From: Capnocytophaga stomatis
GTDB lineage: Bacteria; Bacteroidota; Bacteroidia; Flavobacteriales; Flavobacteriaceae
Length of the DNA: 64,000 bases
Direction of reading: 5' to 3'
Assembly: GCF_002302635.1 (NCBI RefSeq)
Contig: NZ_CP022387.1
Coordinates: 744,001 to 808,000, forward strand
Of this stretch, positions 35,989 through 45,382 are shown piece after piece; position 1 is the stretch's first letter; every line of letters begins with the position of its first letter. Below the pieces are notes generated by a model. It was not told where the DNA came from and searched no databases. It saw nothing but the letters and a program-made list of their open reading frames with translations. The position numbers and the translations under genes were made by a program.

Positions 35989-36787
35989 ATTTTTTACGTT
36001 GGCGTTTTGCTTCAAAAATTAAAACCGCAGCAGCCACAGATACATTCATTGAGTCGATGACACCTTCCATCGGGATTATTATATTTTGATGAGAATTTTG
36101 CAACCACTCATCTGTAAGTCCTTCATCTTCTGTTCCGACAACAATCGCCGAAGCTTCCTTAAACAATATTTCCGTGTAAGGTTTTGAAGCTGAAAGGGCT
36201 GCACAAAATATTTTTATATTTTTCTGTTTCAAAAAAGAAATAATTTCAGCGGTTGTTCCCATTGCTACAGAAGTTGTAAAAACACACCCAACACTTGAGC
36301 GAATAATATTGGGGTTGTACAAATCCGTTTTAGGATTAGCTATCAAAACGGCATCGATACCAGCTGCATCGGCAGTGCGTAGCAAAGCCCCTATATTCCC
36401 GGGTTTTTCAGGAGCCTCTGCTACCAAAATGAGAGGGTTATTATCCTTAAATTCAACATCTTTCAATAAATGAGATTTGGATTTTGCAACAGCGATAATT
36501 CCTTCCGTTGATGAGCGATAAGTAAGTTTTTCATATACTTCTTTCGAAATACAAATAGTTTGGACTTCTTTATTTCCTTTTGATAATAAGCGTTTTACCT
36601 TTTCTTCCGGAAAAATTTCTTTTTGAAACAATATGGTTTCCAAAACATAATTTCCTTGAATTGCCAATTGTATTTCCCGCTCACCTTCGATGACAAAAAC
36701 GCCTTCTTTTTTTCTATTTCGGGATTTTTCTCTGAGCAAAATCAGTTGTTTAATAAACGGATTCTGAACACTTGTGATTTCTTTCAT
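35987..36787 (-). CDS. TrmH/SpoU-family RNA 2'-O-methyltransferase
   Basis: The product has 266 residues. An N-terminal substrate-binding part (SVQNPFIKQLILLREKSRNR) precedes the SPOUT domain with knot motifs EAPEKPGNIGALLRTADAAG, IVVGTEDEGLTDEWL and IPMEGVIDSMNVSVAAAVLI. It methylates ribose in rRNA or tRNA with SAM; the target cannot be read. Motif 3 reads SMNVSVA where SLNVSVA is commoner. TAAATTTG at 36809-36816 on the minus strand may be its promoter. Confidence 0.93.
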   Translation of the reverse strand: MKEITSVQNPFIKQLILLREKSRNRKKEGVFVIEGEREIQLAIQGNYVLETILFQKEIFPEEKVKRLLSKGNKEVQTICISKEVYEKLTYRSSTEGIIAVAKSKSHLLKDVEFKDNNPLILVAEAPEKPGNIGALLRTADAAGIDAVLIANPKTDLYNPNIIRSSVGCVFTTSVAMGTTAEIISFLKQKNIKIFCAALSASKPYTEILFKEASAIVVGTEDEGLTDEWLQNSHQNIIIPMEGVIDSMNVSVAAAVLIFEAKRQRKK

Positions 36788-36855
36788 CTTCTGTTAAAAT
36801 TCGAATTGCAAATTTATAAAATATCTTTTTAATAAATTTATTTTCAGTGTAAAAA

Positions 36856-36888
36856 CAAAAAAACGGCAACCCTAACGCTGCCGTTCTC
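36856..36888 (-). terminator. Terminator after the 65-residue protein gene
   Basis: On the minus strand AACGGCA and TGCCGTT pair around a 10-base loop and run into TTTTTT. Confidence 0.85.
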
Positions 36889-36916
36889 CTCAAGTTATGA
36901 ATAAAATCAATACTGT

Positions 36917-37114
36917 CTATTTTTCTATGTAAGCCACACATTCCATCAATTCTGGCTTATTTTTGGTATAGGCATCCAACCAAATTTTCAACTCCTCCAC
37001 CTCGTAAGGTAACAACCTATCTGTTGCTTTTTTAAGTTCCTTACGAAATAATCCCGGGTCAAAACTTACCTTTGATAAAATCGTTTTAGTGTACTCAATC
37101 ATAGGTCTTTTCAT
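36917..37114 (-). CDS. Small conserved-looking protein of unknown function
   Basis: The product has 65 residues, helical and charged, without signal peptide or Cys motif (start MKRPMIEYTKTILSKVSF; LLPYEVEELKIWLDAY in the middle). It has its own promoter element (TATCTTTG at 37143-37150, minus strand) and a good terminator, which supports a real gene. I recall similar short proteins in Flavobacteriaceae but cannot name a family. Confidence 0.7.
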   Translation of the reverse strand: MKRPMIEYTKTILSKVSFDPGLFRKELKKATDRLLPYEVEELKIWLDAYTKNKPELMECVAYIEK

Positions 37115-37208
37115 AATAATTTTCTTTTTTGTTTCTCTATAGCAAAGATAGAAAATAAAAACGAAAGAATATGATAAAGATTCGTTAATTTTTAGTTAAT
37201 CAATAGAA

Positions 37209-38975
37209 TCAATCTAAATTAATTTTAAATAACATACGAGCCTGAATTCCTTCTTGTTGAGAAAGATTTTGAATCCTTTGGTACATTTCGTAAGCTTCTT
37301 TTCCCATTTCTTTTTGTAATGTATTTACTTTTAGAGAAGTTGGATATTCTTGAAACATCTCTTTAAGACTTGTTTTAAAAATTGGATAAGATTCTATGTT
37401 GTAAGATTCTAAGCCATTTTCCTTTGAAACGAAAGATAAAACATCGTTTAGTGTTCCTATTTCGTCCACCAAACCAATTTGTAAAGCTTCCCTCCCGCTC
37501 CATACACGTCCTTGAGCAATTTCATTTACCTGTTCCACAGACATATTACGTCCTTTTGCGACTCTGTTGAGGAATACATCATAAATATTTTCAACCGATT
37601 CCTTAGCTTCTTTGATAAAACTTTCAGTTGGCTTTTCAAACAAACTGTATTCCAATGAATTAGAATGCGTTGTGACTTGCTCTGCATTAATTCCCCACTT
37701 TTCTGCTAATTTATTCACGTTAGGATACGCTCCAAAAACTCCGATGGAACCTGTTATAGTGCCTTCTTCGGCAAAAATTCTGTCAGCATTGCAAGCAATG
37801 TAGTATCCTCCCGAAGCGGCATAATTCCCCATTGAAACATATACTTTTTTATGTTTTTTGGCAATCTCTATCTCTCTGTGAATCAATTCCGAAGCCAATG
37901 CACTTCCGCCGGGAGAATTTACTCGCAACACGATGGCTTTAACGTTTTTATCATCAGTGGCTTTTCTCAAAGATTTTATAATGGTTTCATCTCCTATAAT
38001 ACCCGGTTTTCCTACTCCGTACATAATATTTCCTTCGGCATAAATCACGGCAATTTTGTCTTTCGCTTTTTTCAGACTAACTTTAGTTGCCACACTTTCA
38101 GCATATTCTTCAATATTGATAAAGTTCACGTCATTAATTTCTGAAGATTGAGTTTTGTTACACAAAATTTGTTCAAATTCATCTTTAAAAATCACTCCGT
38201 CAATCAGATTATTTTCCTTTGCTAACTGAGGTGTTCTTGCATCCAAGTTGTCAGCGATTTGGTTTAGTTTTTCAATTGGAATATTCCTGTCTTTTGAAAT
38301 ATCTTCCACGATAACACTCCACATTGAGTTCAGTAATGTTGTGATTTGCAAGCGGTTTTCTTCGCTCATTTTGTTATCAAGGAAAGGCTCTACGGCACTT
38401 TTGTATTTTCCGTGACGAATAACTTCCATCGTTACGCCCGTTTTTTCCTGAATATCCTTAAAGAACAACACTTCGGAAGATAATCCCCTGAAATTCAAGT
38501 ATCCAAGTGGATTCAAAAATACGCTATCAGCCACAGTTTGAAGATAATAATCCGTTTGAGGAATCATATCGTTATAAGCCAAAACGAATTTTCCTGAAGT
38601 TTTAAAATCTTGCAAAGCCGCACGCAATTCCTGCACGAATACGAGTCCGCCTATATTTCCGGGACTTTTGATGGTAATTCCCTCTATTCGGTCATCGGTT
38701 TTGGCATTTTCAATGGCTTGTAAAATGAAATTCATTCCGTTGAATTCTTCTATCGTATAATCAAAATCCTCAATATGAACACGTTCGGCATAATCTTTCA
38801 AAGGTGTTTTAAAATCTAATTCCAAAACAGAATTTTTTTTCACAACGACATTCGTATCATTTGCTCCTAAAGAAGAAACCATCATTGAAATAAAAATCAG
38901 AAACAATACAAAAAATATCCCAATGGATATAAAAAAGCCCAAAACGGCAGCCAATACATTTTTCAGAAAATTCAT
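37209..38975 (-). CDS. sppA: Signal peptide peptidase SppA, 67-kDa type
   Basis: The product has 588 residues with an N-terminal membrane anchor (VLAAVLGFFISIGIFFVLFL). It has two tandem ClpP-like domains, as in E. coli SppA. The catalytic Lys is in VIRHGKYKSAVEPF of the first domain. The catalytic Ser is in YVSMGNYAASGGYYIAC of the second. VNSPGGSALASE is the substrate groove. It cleaves leftover signal peptides in the membrane. TATATTTG at 39032-39039 on the minus strand is a likely promoter element. Confidence 0.95.
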   Translation of the reverse strand: MNFLKNVLAAVLGFFISIGIFFVLFLIFISMMVSSLGANDTNVVVKKNSVLELDFKTPLKDYAERVHIEDFDYTIEEFNGMNFILQAIENAKTDDRIEGITIKSPGNIGGLVFVQELRAALQDFKTSGKFVLAYNDMIPQTDYYLQTVADSVFLNPLGYLNFRGLSSEVLFFKDIQEKTGVTMEVIRHGKYKSAVEPFLDNKMSEENRLQITTLLNSMWSVIVEDISKDRNIPIEKLNQIADNLDARTPQLAKENNLIDGVIFKDEFEQILCNKTQSSEINDVNFINIEEYAESVATKVSLKKAKDKIAVIYAEGNIMYGVGKPGIIGDETIIKSLRKATDDKNVKAIVLRVNSPGGSALASELIHREIEIAKKHKKVYVSMGNYAASGGYYIACNADRIFAEEGTITGSIGVFGAYPNVNKLAEKWGINAEQVTTHSNSLEYSLFEKPTESFIKEAKESVENIYDVFLNRVAKGRNMSVEQVNEIAQGRVWSGREALQIGLVDEIGTLNDVLSFVSKENGLESYNIESYPIFKTSLKEMFQEYPTSLKVNTLQKEMGKEAYEMYQRIQNLSQQEGIQARMLFKINLD

Positions 38976-39101
38976 AACTTCAAATAAATTAAATTTTATA
39001 TCAATACCATCAGTTGAAAATTGATAGCTCGCAAATATAATATTTTTTATCAGCTTTTTGTATTTTTTTGAAATTTACAAGTAAAATTACCTTTCTTTCC
39101 A

Positions 39102-39130
39102 AAAAAGAAGGCTACCCAAAGGCAGCCCTC
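39102..39130 (-). terminator. Terminator after mdh
   Basis: On the minus strand GGCTGCC / GGTAGCC with a TTTG loop, then TTCTTTTTT. Confidence 0.8.
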
Positions 39131-39157
39131 AGTTAAATTTATTTGTAAATGATTCTT

Positions 39158-40090
39158 TTACAAAACACTGTTCAAATCTTTGTTTACTTCCCTTACTGCT
39201 GCTGCACTTTCTTGGAATTTAGCTTTTTCAGCATCGTTTAATTTAATTTCAACGATTTTTTCAACTCCGTTTCTACCAACAATTACAGGAACTCCTAAAC
39301 AAATATCGCTTTGTCCGTACTCGCCTTCAAGAACTACCGAACAAGGGAACATTTTTTTCTGGTCGCACGCAATTGCCTGAACCAAAGCTGAAACCGCAGC
39401 TCCAGGAGCATACCAAGCCGACGTTCCTAACAATTTTGTCAAGGTAGCCCCGCCTACTTTAGTTTCTTGAGCTACGTTAGCCAATTTATCCTCGCACAAA
39501 AATTCTGAAACCGGCACTCCGTTACGTGTAGCCAAACGAGTTAAAGGAAGCATTCCTGTATCGCTATGAGCCGCAATTACCATACCATCAACATCTGAAA
39601 GTGGGCATTCCAAAGCTTCTGCCAAACGATATTTGAATCGAGCACTGTCCAAAGCTCCTCCCATTCCAATAATACGATTTTTAGGTAAGTTTGTAGCTTT
39701 TCTCACCAAATATGTCATCGTATCCATTGGGTTACTTACCACAATCACAATCACGTTTGGTGAATGTTTTACCAATTGCTCCACAACTGATTTTACGATA
39801 TTGGCATTAGTTCCAATAAGCTCCTCACGAGTCATACCCGGTTTACGTGGAATCCCTGATGTGATAACTGCCACATCACTTCCTGCTGTTTTTGAATAAT
39901 CGTTTGTTACCCCTACAATTCGTGTGTCAAATCCGTTAAGCGGAGCTGTTTGCATCAAATCCATCGCTTTACCTTCAGCAAAACCTTCTTTGATGTCCAC
40001 TAAAACTACTTCTGATGCAAAGTTTTTAATTGCAATGTACTCAGCACAACTTGCTCCAACGGCTCCTGCACCTACTACTGTTACTTTCAT
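39158..40090 (-). CDS. mdh: Malate dehydrogenase
   Basis: The product has 310 residues, LDH-like MDH type. It has the NAD-binding glycine loop VGAGAVGASCAEYI, the acidic residue for NAD (VLVDIKEG), VSNPMDTMTYLVRKATNLP, GGALDSARFKYRLAEAL and the catalytic His in IAAHSDTGM. It interconverts malate and oxaloacetate in the TCA cycle. It is monocistronic with a good promoter and terminator. Confidence 0.97.
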   Translation of the reverse strand: MKVTVVGAGAVGASCAEYIAIKNFASEVVLVDIKEGFAEGKAMDLMQTAPLNGFDTRIVGVTNDYSKTAGSDVAVITSGIPRKPGMTREELIGTNANIVKSVVEQLVKHSPNVIVIVVSNPMDTMTYLVRKATNLPKNRIIGMGGALDSARFKYRLAEALECPLSDVDGMVIAAHSDTGMLPLTRLATRNGVPVSEFLCEDKLANVAQETKVGGATLTKLLGTSAWYAPGAAVSALVQAIACDQKKMFPCSVVLEGEYGQSDICLGVPVIVGRNGVEKIVEIKLNDAEKAKFQESAAAVREVNKDLNSVL

Positions 40091-40136
40091 ATTTTATATA
40101 TTTATTATGTTATATTTCCTCTGTATTACGGAGCTT

Positions 40137-40167
40137 CAAAGGTACAATTTTATAACAAATAAAGCAA
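40137..40167 (-). promoter_or_regulatory. Promoter of mdh
   Basis: Minus strand TTG (40165-40167), 20-bp spacer, TACCTTTG (40137-40144). Confidence 0.6.
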
Positions 40168-40209
40168 CAAATAAAAATTATTTTTTTGCATCAAACGCTA
40201 AAAATAAAT

Positions 40210-41514
40210 CTATTCCAACACCTTTCGCATCGCATTGGCTTTTACAAGACATTCTTCATATTCCTTTTCAGCAATGGCTTCGGCAGTTATGGCACTTCCC
40301 ACCGAAAAAGAAAGATACTTATTTTCAGAATTATACAAAATACTGCGAATAACCACATTAAAATCAAAATCGCCATCAGCAGTGAAATAACCCACCGCAC
40401 CGCTATAAACTCCCCGCTTAGTAGCTTCCAGATTTTCAATTATTTGCATTGCCGAAATTTTCGGAGCCCCCGTCATACTTCCCATCGGAAAGGTAGAACG
40501 AATCACATCAACAGAATGCGTTCCCTCTTTTACTTTTACTTCAATAGTCGAAATAAGCTGATGTACTTGCCTAAAAGTGTATGGTTTACACAATTCCGTA
40601 ACTTTTACACTGCCTTTTTCCGCGTAAAGCGACAAATCATTTCGAACTAAATCCACAATCATCACATTTTCAGAACGTTCCTTCGGATTTTGCTCTAACT
40701 CCAAACAGAGTTTTCTGTCTTCTTCCTGATTTTCAGAACGCCTTGCCGTTCCCTTAATTGGCTGAGAAACAACTACATTCCCTTTTCGTTGCAAATAACG
40801 CTCCGGAGATGCGGACAGAACATATTTTCCGTCAAATTTCAAAAAGCTGGCAAAAGGAGGCGTTGAAATATCGTTGAGTTTTTCGTAAACTGCAAGAGAC
40901 TCAATTTCAATATTTTCAATATAAAATTCTTGACAAAAATTAGCCTCATAAATATCGCCTCGAGCAATGTGTTTTTGCATTTTTCCGACCTGTTTTACGT
41001 AATTTTCTTTCGAAATTCGTGCAGAAACCGGATTTTTTTGCAAAAACCCCGCCTTTTTTGAATTTGATTCCTCAGAAAAAGTACAAATCTTCTGAAAATC
41101 GCTATCAATTTCTTGAGAAACGTTTTCCAAATAACTGAAAACGAGACAATCTTCTTGAAAAAAAATTATTTTTTCGGGCTGAAAAAAATATATTTCGGGA
41201 AATAGAAGTCCGTCCGCATTGTTGGAAGACAATTTCTCCACATCATTTTTCAAATCGTACGACAAATAACCGAAAACATAGTCATTTGTGGCATCAATAA
41301 ATGATTTTAGTGCATCAAAAGCACCTTTTGATTCATATTTTTTTAATATTTTATGCGGATAAAATGCTAAAACAGCTTCAAATCGACGATATTTATCCGG
41401 ATAGTGATTGGAATCCAGCCAAATCATCTCAGTTTGTAAGGAATTTGCCCAAAACAGGGCTTTCTTTTTTATATTTTTTAAAGATTCTATCTTAAATTTC
41501 TTTTCGATACGCAT
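40210..41514 (-). CDS. pabB: Aminodeoxychorismate synthase component I
   Basis: The product has 434 residues, a chorismate-binding enzyme of the TrpE/PabB/MenF group. Marks: ASPERYLQRKGNVVVSQPIK, SENVMIVDLVRNDLS, TFPMGSMTGAPKISAMQIIE and GVYSGAVGYFTADGDFDFN. PIKGTARR carries the Lys typical of PabB (TrpE has Ala there), so it is assigned to p-aminobenzoate for folate rather than tryptophan. No glutaminase partner lies nearby. TATTTTTG at 41616-41623 on the minus strand is a promoter candidate. Confidence 0.9.
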   Translation of the reverse strand: MRIEKKFKIESLKNIKKKALFWANSLQTEMIWLDSNHYPDKYRRFEAVLAFYPHKILKKYESKGAFDALKSFIDATNDYVFGYLSYDLKNDVEKLSSNNADGLLFPEIYFFQPEKIIFFQEDCLVFSYLENVSQEIDSDFQKICTFSEESNSKKAGFLQKNPVSARISKENYVKQVGKMQKHIARGDIYEANFCQEFYIENIEIESLAVYEKLNDISTPPFASFLKFDGKYVLSASPERYLQRKGNVVVSQPIKGTARRSENQEEDRKLCLELEQNPKERSENVMIVDLVRNDLSLYAEKGSVKVTELCKPYTFRQVHQLISTIEVKVKEGTHSVDVIRSTFPMGSMTGAPKISAMQIIENLEATKRGVYSGAVGYFTADGDFDFNVVIRSILYNSENKYLSFSVGSAITAEAIAEKEYEECLVKANAMRKVLE

Positions 41515-41630
41515 TTTTCTTACTATTTTGCTTTTTCTACCGAATTTTTAATATTTCTCATTACGTATTCTCTTATTAGTTACATATTGACAATGAGATT
41601 CTTAAAATCATTACGCAAAAATACGGATTT

Positions 41631-41662
41631 TTTTTGATTTTTTGGATTTATTTCTATATTTG
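41631..41662 (+). promoter_or_regulatory. Promoter of the DUF5686 gene
   Basis: TTG (41634-41636), an 18-bp spacer and TATATTTG (41655-41662). It lies inside the longer open frame, so the ATG at 41694 is the likely start. It interleaves with the pabB control region. Confidence 0.6.
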
Positions 41663-41693
41663 CCAGATTTTCAACCCAAACTTTCTAACAAAT

Positions 41694-44153
41694 ATGAAGA
41701 TTTTAACGCTTTTCATTCTGTTTTTTACAGTTTCTATGTCTTTTTCTCAAATAAAAGGCAAAGTTACTGACAAAAATAATCAGCCTATCCCGTTTGTGAA
41801 TATCTATCAGGAAAACGGAACTATTGGGACGACAACTAACGAAAAAGGCGATTATATACTGAACAGCCAACACAAAAAACTAACACTCGTCTTTCAGTCC
41901 TTAGGTTACAAAACAGAAAGAAAACAGCTTGATATTGAGCGTTTTCCTCACGAATTAAATATAACCCTGATGGAGGAAAGTTTTCAACTTAGTGAAGTGA
42001 TTGTCAGCAATAAAGACAATCCAGCAAACACTATCATTCGTAATGCCATAAAAAACAGAGCGAAAAACAGCCAAAAAAACAACCGATTTGAAGCTGATTT
42101 CTACTCCAAAGGGTTTCTCAGAATGAAAAACGTTCCTAAAAAAATTTTAGGAAAGGAAGTAGGCGATTTGGACGGAAGTTTGGATTCTACCCGAACGGGA
42201 ATTGTGTATCAGTCCGAGACCATTTCAAAAATTAAGTTTCAGAAGCCCAACAAGGTAAAGGAACACATCATCGCTTCCAAAGTAGCGGGAAACAGTAACG
42301 GATTCAGTATCAACACCGCAGCCGAAGCCAATTTCGATTTTTATGACGAATATCTGAATTTTGAAGCCCAAATGGTTTCGCCCATCGCCGATGCCGCCTT
42401 TTCCTATTACAGGTATGAGTTGGAAAGCACCTTTTACAACGATAAAGGTCTTTTAATCAATAAGATAAAATTACTCCCGAAGCGAGACAAAGAGCCTGTT
42501 TTTGAAGGTTACATTTACATTATGGAAGACTCGTGGGCGATTTACGGGGTAGAGGTTATTCTCAAAGGCTATCGTATGCAAAATCCTGCCTTTAAAGAGC
42601 TTCGTTTGGTTCAGAATTTCAGTTTTAATGAGGCAGAACAAACTTGGTATAAAACGCTACAAACCATTGACCTGAAAGCCAAAGTTTTTATGATTGAACT
42701 GGAAGGAATTTTCTCGTATGTATATAGCAATCATAACTTTAAAGAAACTTTTGACAAGAAAGAATTCAGGGGAGAAATCCGTAGTTTTTCGGACAATGCC
42801 AATAAAAAAGACAGCTTATTTTGGACAAAATTTCGTCAAATTCCGCTTACCGAAGAAGAAACGAAAAATTACATCAAAAAAGACAGTATTGAACTGGTGC
42901 GTTCGTCCGAAAAATACACCGATTCGGTAGAAACTAAACGCAATAAATTCAGCATTTGGGACATCTTTACAGGGTACAGTTATCGCAAAAAATCAAAAGG
43001 CATTTACTTGTCTTACAACGGATTGACAGACCCAATGAGTGTCGGATTCAACACCGTGCAGGGGTTGTTTTTAGGCACTGGTTTTTCTTTTTACAAATCC
43101 AACAAAGAAACCTTTGCTTCAACAAACATTTACACGGATTTGCAGTACAGTTTTTCTGAAAATCGTCTTCGTATCACGGGCGGAATCAGCAGACAATTTA
43201 ACCGAATTAACAACGCAAAACTTCGGATTTGGGGAGGCGTACAAGCCCAACAATTCAACAAGGAAAATCCGATTTCGGGAGCAATTAATGAAGTTACTTC
43301 ACTGTTTTTCAAGGACAATTATATGAAGGTGTACAACGATGAATTTTTTAATATTTCGTACGGACAAGACATTTCAAATAACATCAACCTTTCGGGAAAT
43401 TTCTCTTTCAGCTGGCGTAAACCCTTGTTTAACAACACGAATTATTCTTGGACTAAGCGGGATAAACCCTACACGTCCAACAACCCACTGCTACCTTACG
43501 ACTATGAGCAAAGTTTTAGCAAACATTACGTTGCCAAACTTTCTGTAAATGCCGATTTTTACATCAACCGAACTTATACCAGTTTGCCAAAACGACGCAT
43601 TTACGACTATGAAAATTCCTATCCTTCGTTTCATTTAAGCCTTACCAATGCGTTCATTTCCAGCGAAAAATCCTTACAACACCAGCATTTGGAAGGACGG
43701 ATAAAATATGCACCTTCCTTCGACAATAAAGGAAATCTTTACGTCAATATACGGAGCGGAGCGTTTTTCAATGCTAAGGACATCAACTTTATTGATTATA
43801 AGCATTTTAACGGAAATCAAACACACGTGCAATTGCAGGAAAATCCTAACAATTCCTTCTATTTGCTCCCCTACTATTCGCATTCCACGAACAAACATTA
43901 TGTAGAAACTCATATCCGACATCGTTTTAACGGCTACTTTTCCAACAAAATTCCATTTTTTAACAAATTGCAATGGCATTTCACTGCCGGATTTCATCAA
44001 ATCAATCGGCAAGGTTCAAAACCTTATCAAGAATTTACTTTTGGTTTGGAAAATATCGGTTGGGGAATGGTTCGTTTCCTTCGGGTGGAATATGTTCGGG
44101 CCTACCAAGGCGGTTTCATTCGTGATGGAGTAATGTTCGGACTTACGTTTTAA
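41694..44153 (+). CDS. DUF5686 outer-membrane protein with CarboxypepD-like plug domain
   Basis: The product has 819 residues with a signal peptide (LTLFILFFTVSMSFSQ). A carboxypeptidase-D regulatory-like domain covers residues 17-105 (IKGKVTDKNNQPIPFVNIYQ, GTTTNEKGDYIL). The DUF5686 region follows (NTIIRNAIKNRAKNSQKNNR, YSKGFLRMKNVPKKILGK), then many beta-strands ending in GVMFGLTF, as in large outer-membrane barrels. Similar proteins are abundant in Bacteroidota. The role is unknown; it has no TonB box and is not a SusC. Confidence 0.88.
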   Translation: MKILTLFILFFTVSMSFSQIKGKVTDKNNQPIPFVNIYQENGTIGTTTNEKGDYILNSQHKKLTLVFQSLGYKTERKQLDIERFPHELNITLMEESFQLSEVIVSNKDNPANTIIRNAIKNRAKNSQKNNRFEADFYSKGFLRMKNVPKKILGKEVGDLDGSLDSTRTGIVYQSETISKIKFQKPNKVKEHIIASKVAGNSNGFSINTAAEANFDFYDEYLNFEAQMVSPIADAAFSYYRYELESTFYNDKGLLINKIKLLPKRDKEPVFEGYIYIMEDSWAIYGVEVILKGYRMQNPAFKELRLVQNFSFNEAEQTWYKTLQTIDLKAKVFMIELEGIFSYVYSNHNFKETFDKKEFRGEIRSFSDNANKKDSLFWTKFRQIPLTEEETKNYIKKDSIELVRSSEKYTDSVETKRNKFSIWDIFTGYSYRKKSKGIYLSYNGLTDPMSVGFNTVQGLFLGTGFSFYKSNKETFASTNIYTDLQYSFSENRLRITGGISRQFNRINNAKLRIWGGVQAQQFNKENPISGAINEVTSLFFKDNYMKVYNDEFFNISYGQDISNNINLSGNFSFSWRKPLFNNTNYSWTKRDKPYTSNNPLLPYDYEQSFSKHYVAKLSVNADFYINRTYTSLPKRRIYDYENSYPSFHLSLTNAFISSEKSLQHQHLEGRIKYAPSFDNKGNLYVNIRSGAFFNAKDINFIDYKHFNGNQTHVQLQENPNNSFYLLPYYSHSTNKHYVETHIRHRFNGYFSNKIPFFNKLQWHFTAGFHQINRQGSKPYQEFTFGLENIGWGMVRFLRVEYVRAYQGGFIRDGVMFGLTF

Positions 44154-44200
44154 ATTAAAATTAATTTATTATTTTTGCCACGTTTTTCATAATTTCATCA

Positions 44201-45349
44201 ATGAACTTAAAATATATTCTATTGTTTTCAACTATTTTTTCATTTTTTCAATCACTTTTCGGACAAAATAAAGCTCTTACTGATGTTGAAGTATTCAGAA
44301 AGAATCCTTCCGAGGTGGTTTCATTTGAAGATGCTCAAAAATCAGCAGAAAAAATCATATATTTTCTATTGCAAGAAAAACGAATTCCGGGGGCATCCAT
44401 CACTATTACCAAGCAAAATCACGTAATTTGGCAAAAAGGATACGGATATGCGGATATCGAAAAGAAGAAAACAATCGACCCGCAAAAAACTCTTTTCCGA
44501 ATTGCGAGTGTTTCCAAACCGCTTTCGGCAGTGGCTCTTGCTCGTTTGCAAGAAAAAAAGGAATTCGATTGGAATGCATCGCTTTATGAATATGTTCCCG
44601 ATTTCCCCAAAAAACCTTTCGATTTCAATATCAAGCAATTAGCAGGTCATTTGGTAGGCATTCGCAGTTACAAAGGAAATGAAATTTTCAGCAACAAACC
44701 AATGTCTATCGAAGAAGGAATTGGTATGTTCAAAAATGATATTTTAGAATTTGCACCCGGAACGAAATACTTGTACAGTAGCTTCAACTGGAATTTGGTT
44801 TCGTTGGCTATGGAACGTTGCCTAAACAAAAAGTTTGAAGACATCGTTTCGGAGGAAGTTCTCACGCCTCTTCAAATGCAAAATACTTTCCCCGACAAAG
44901 GAAAAATAACTCAAAATCAAGCTATTCCTTACTCCCGAACAAAAAAAGGCTTTCAACCGGCTACCACAGTTCATAATTATTACAAACTTGCCGGAGGAGG
45001 CTTTCTCTCTACTTCAGATGATGTTGCTAAATTAGGAAATGTTGTTATTTGCCACGATTTTCTGTCACAAGAAATTGAAAGTGAAATGCTAACAACATTA
45101 TGTACCGATGACGACAAAGAAACAGGCTATAGCATCGGGTGGCAATCAAGCAGAGATTGGAATAACCGCCCATATTACGGACACATTGGCAATGGCGTAG
45201 GCGGATATGCTTGGTTTTATGTGTATCCGCAAGAACAAGTAGTAGTTTCAATGCTTTTCAATTCTTCTAACCCACAGATTGACATTTACTTACAACGCAT
45301 AACCGATTTTATTTTGGAAGGAGCTGAATATTTAGATTTTGGATATTAA
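44201..45349 (+). CDS. Serine hydrolase, class C beta-lactamase family
   Basis: The product has 382 residues with a signal peptide (TIFSFFQSLFGQ). The SxxK nucleophile motif is Ser103-Val-Ser-Lys106 in FRIASVSKPLSAVALA. The second motif reads YSSFN, where YSN or YAN is usual, and the third is HIG in YYGHIGNGVGGY. It is a penicillin-binding-protein-like esterase or peptidase of the envelope. A true beta-lactamase role is not implied. TATTTTTG at 44170-44177 is a likely promoter element. Confidence 0.9.
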   Translation: MNLKYILLFSTIFSFFQSLFGQNKALTDVEVFRKNPSEVVSFEDAQKSAEKIIYFLLQEKRIPGASITITKQNHVIWQKGYGYADIEKKKTIDPQKTLFRIASVSKPLSAVALARLQEKKEFDWNASLYEYVPDFPKKPFDFNIKQLAGHLVGIRSYKGNEIFSNKPMSIEEGIGMFKNDILEFAPGTKYLYSSFNWNLVSLAMERCLNKKFEDIVSEEVLTPLQMQNTFPDKGKITQNQAIPYSRTKKGFQPATTVHNYYKLAGGGFLSTSDDVAKLGNVVICHDFLSQEIESEMLTTLCTDDDKETGYSIGWQSSRDWNNRPYYGHIGNGVGGYAWFYVYPQEQVVVSMLFNSSNPQIDIYLQRITDFILEGAEYLDFGY

Positions 45350-45377
45350 AAAAGAGGCTTAATAGCCTCTTTTTATA
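45347..45377. terminator. Bidirectional terminator between serine hydrolase gene and glyS
   Basis: AAAAAGAGGCT / AGCCTCTTTTT stem with a TAAT loop, convergent genes. Confidence 0.9.
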
Positions 45378-45382
45378 TTTTT

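Noticed and set aside
36750-36941. 63-codon minus frame upstream of the TrmH-type gene
   Set aside because: It crosses a strong terminator and the methyltransferase start; no features of a protein.
40186-40650. 154-codon plus-strand frame over pabB
   Set aside because: Antisense to a conserved enzyme with all motifs intact.
41634-41693. TTG start of the DUF5686 gene
   Set aside because: It is the -33 box of a good promoter; the ATG at 41694 begins the signal peptide.
44201-45349. Beta-lactamase resistance gene
   Set aside because: Family is class C-like serine hydrolase, but the second motif is atypical (YSSFN) and most such Bacteroidota proteins are not lactamases.
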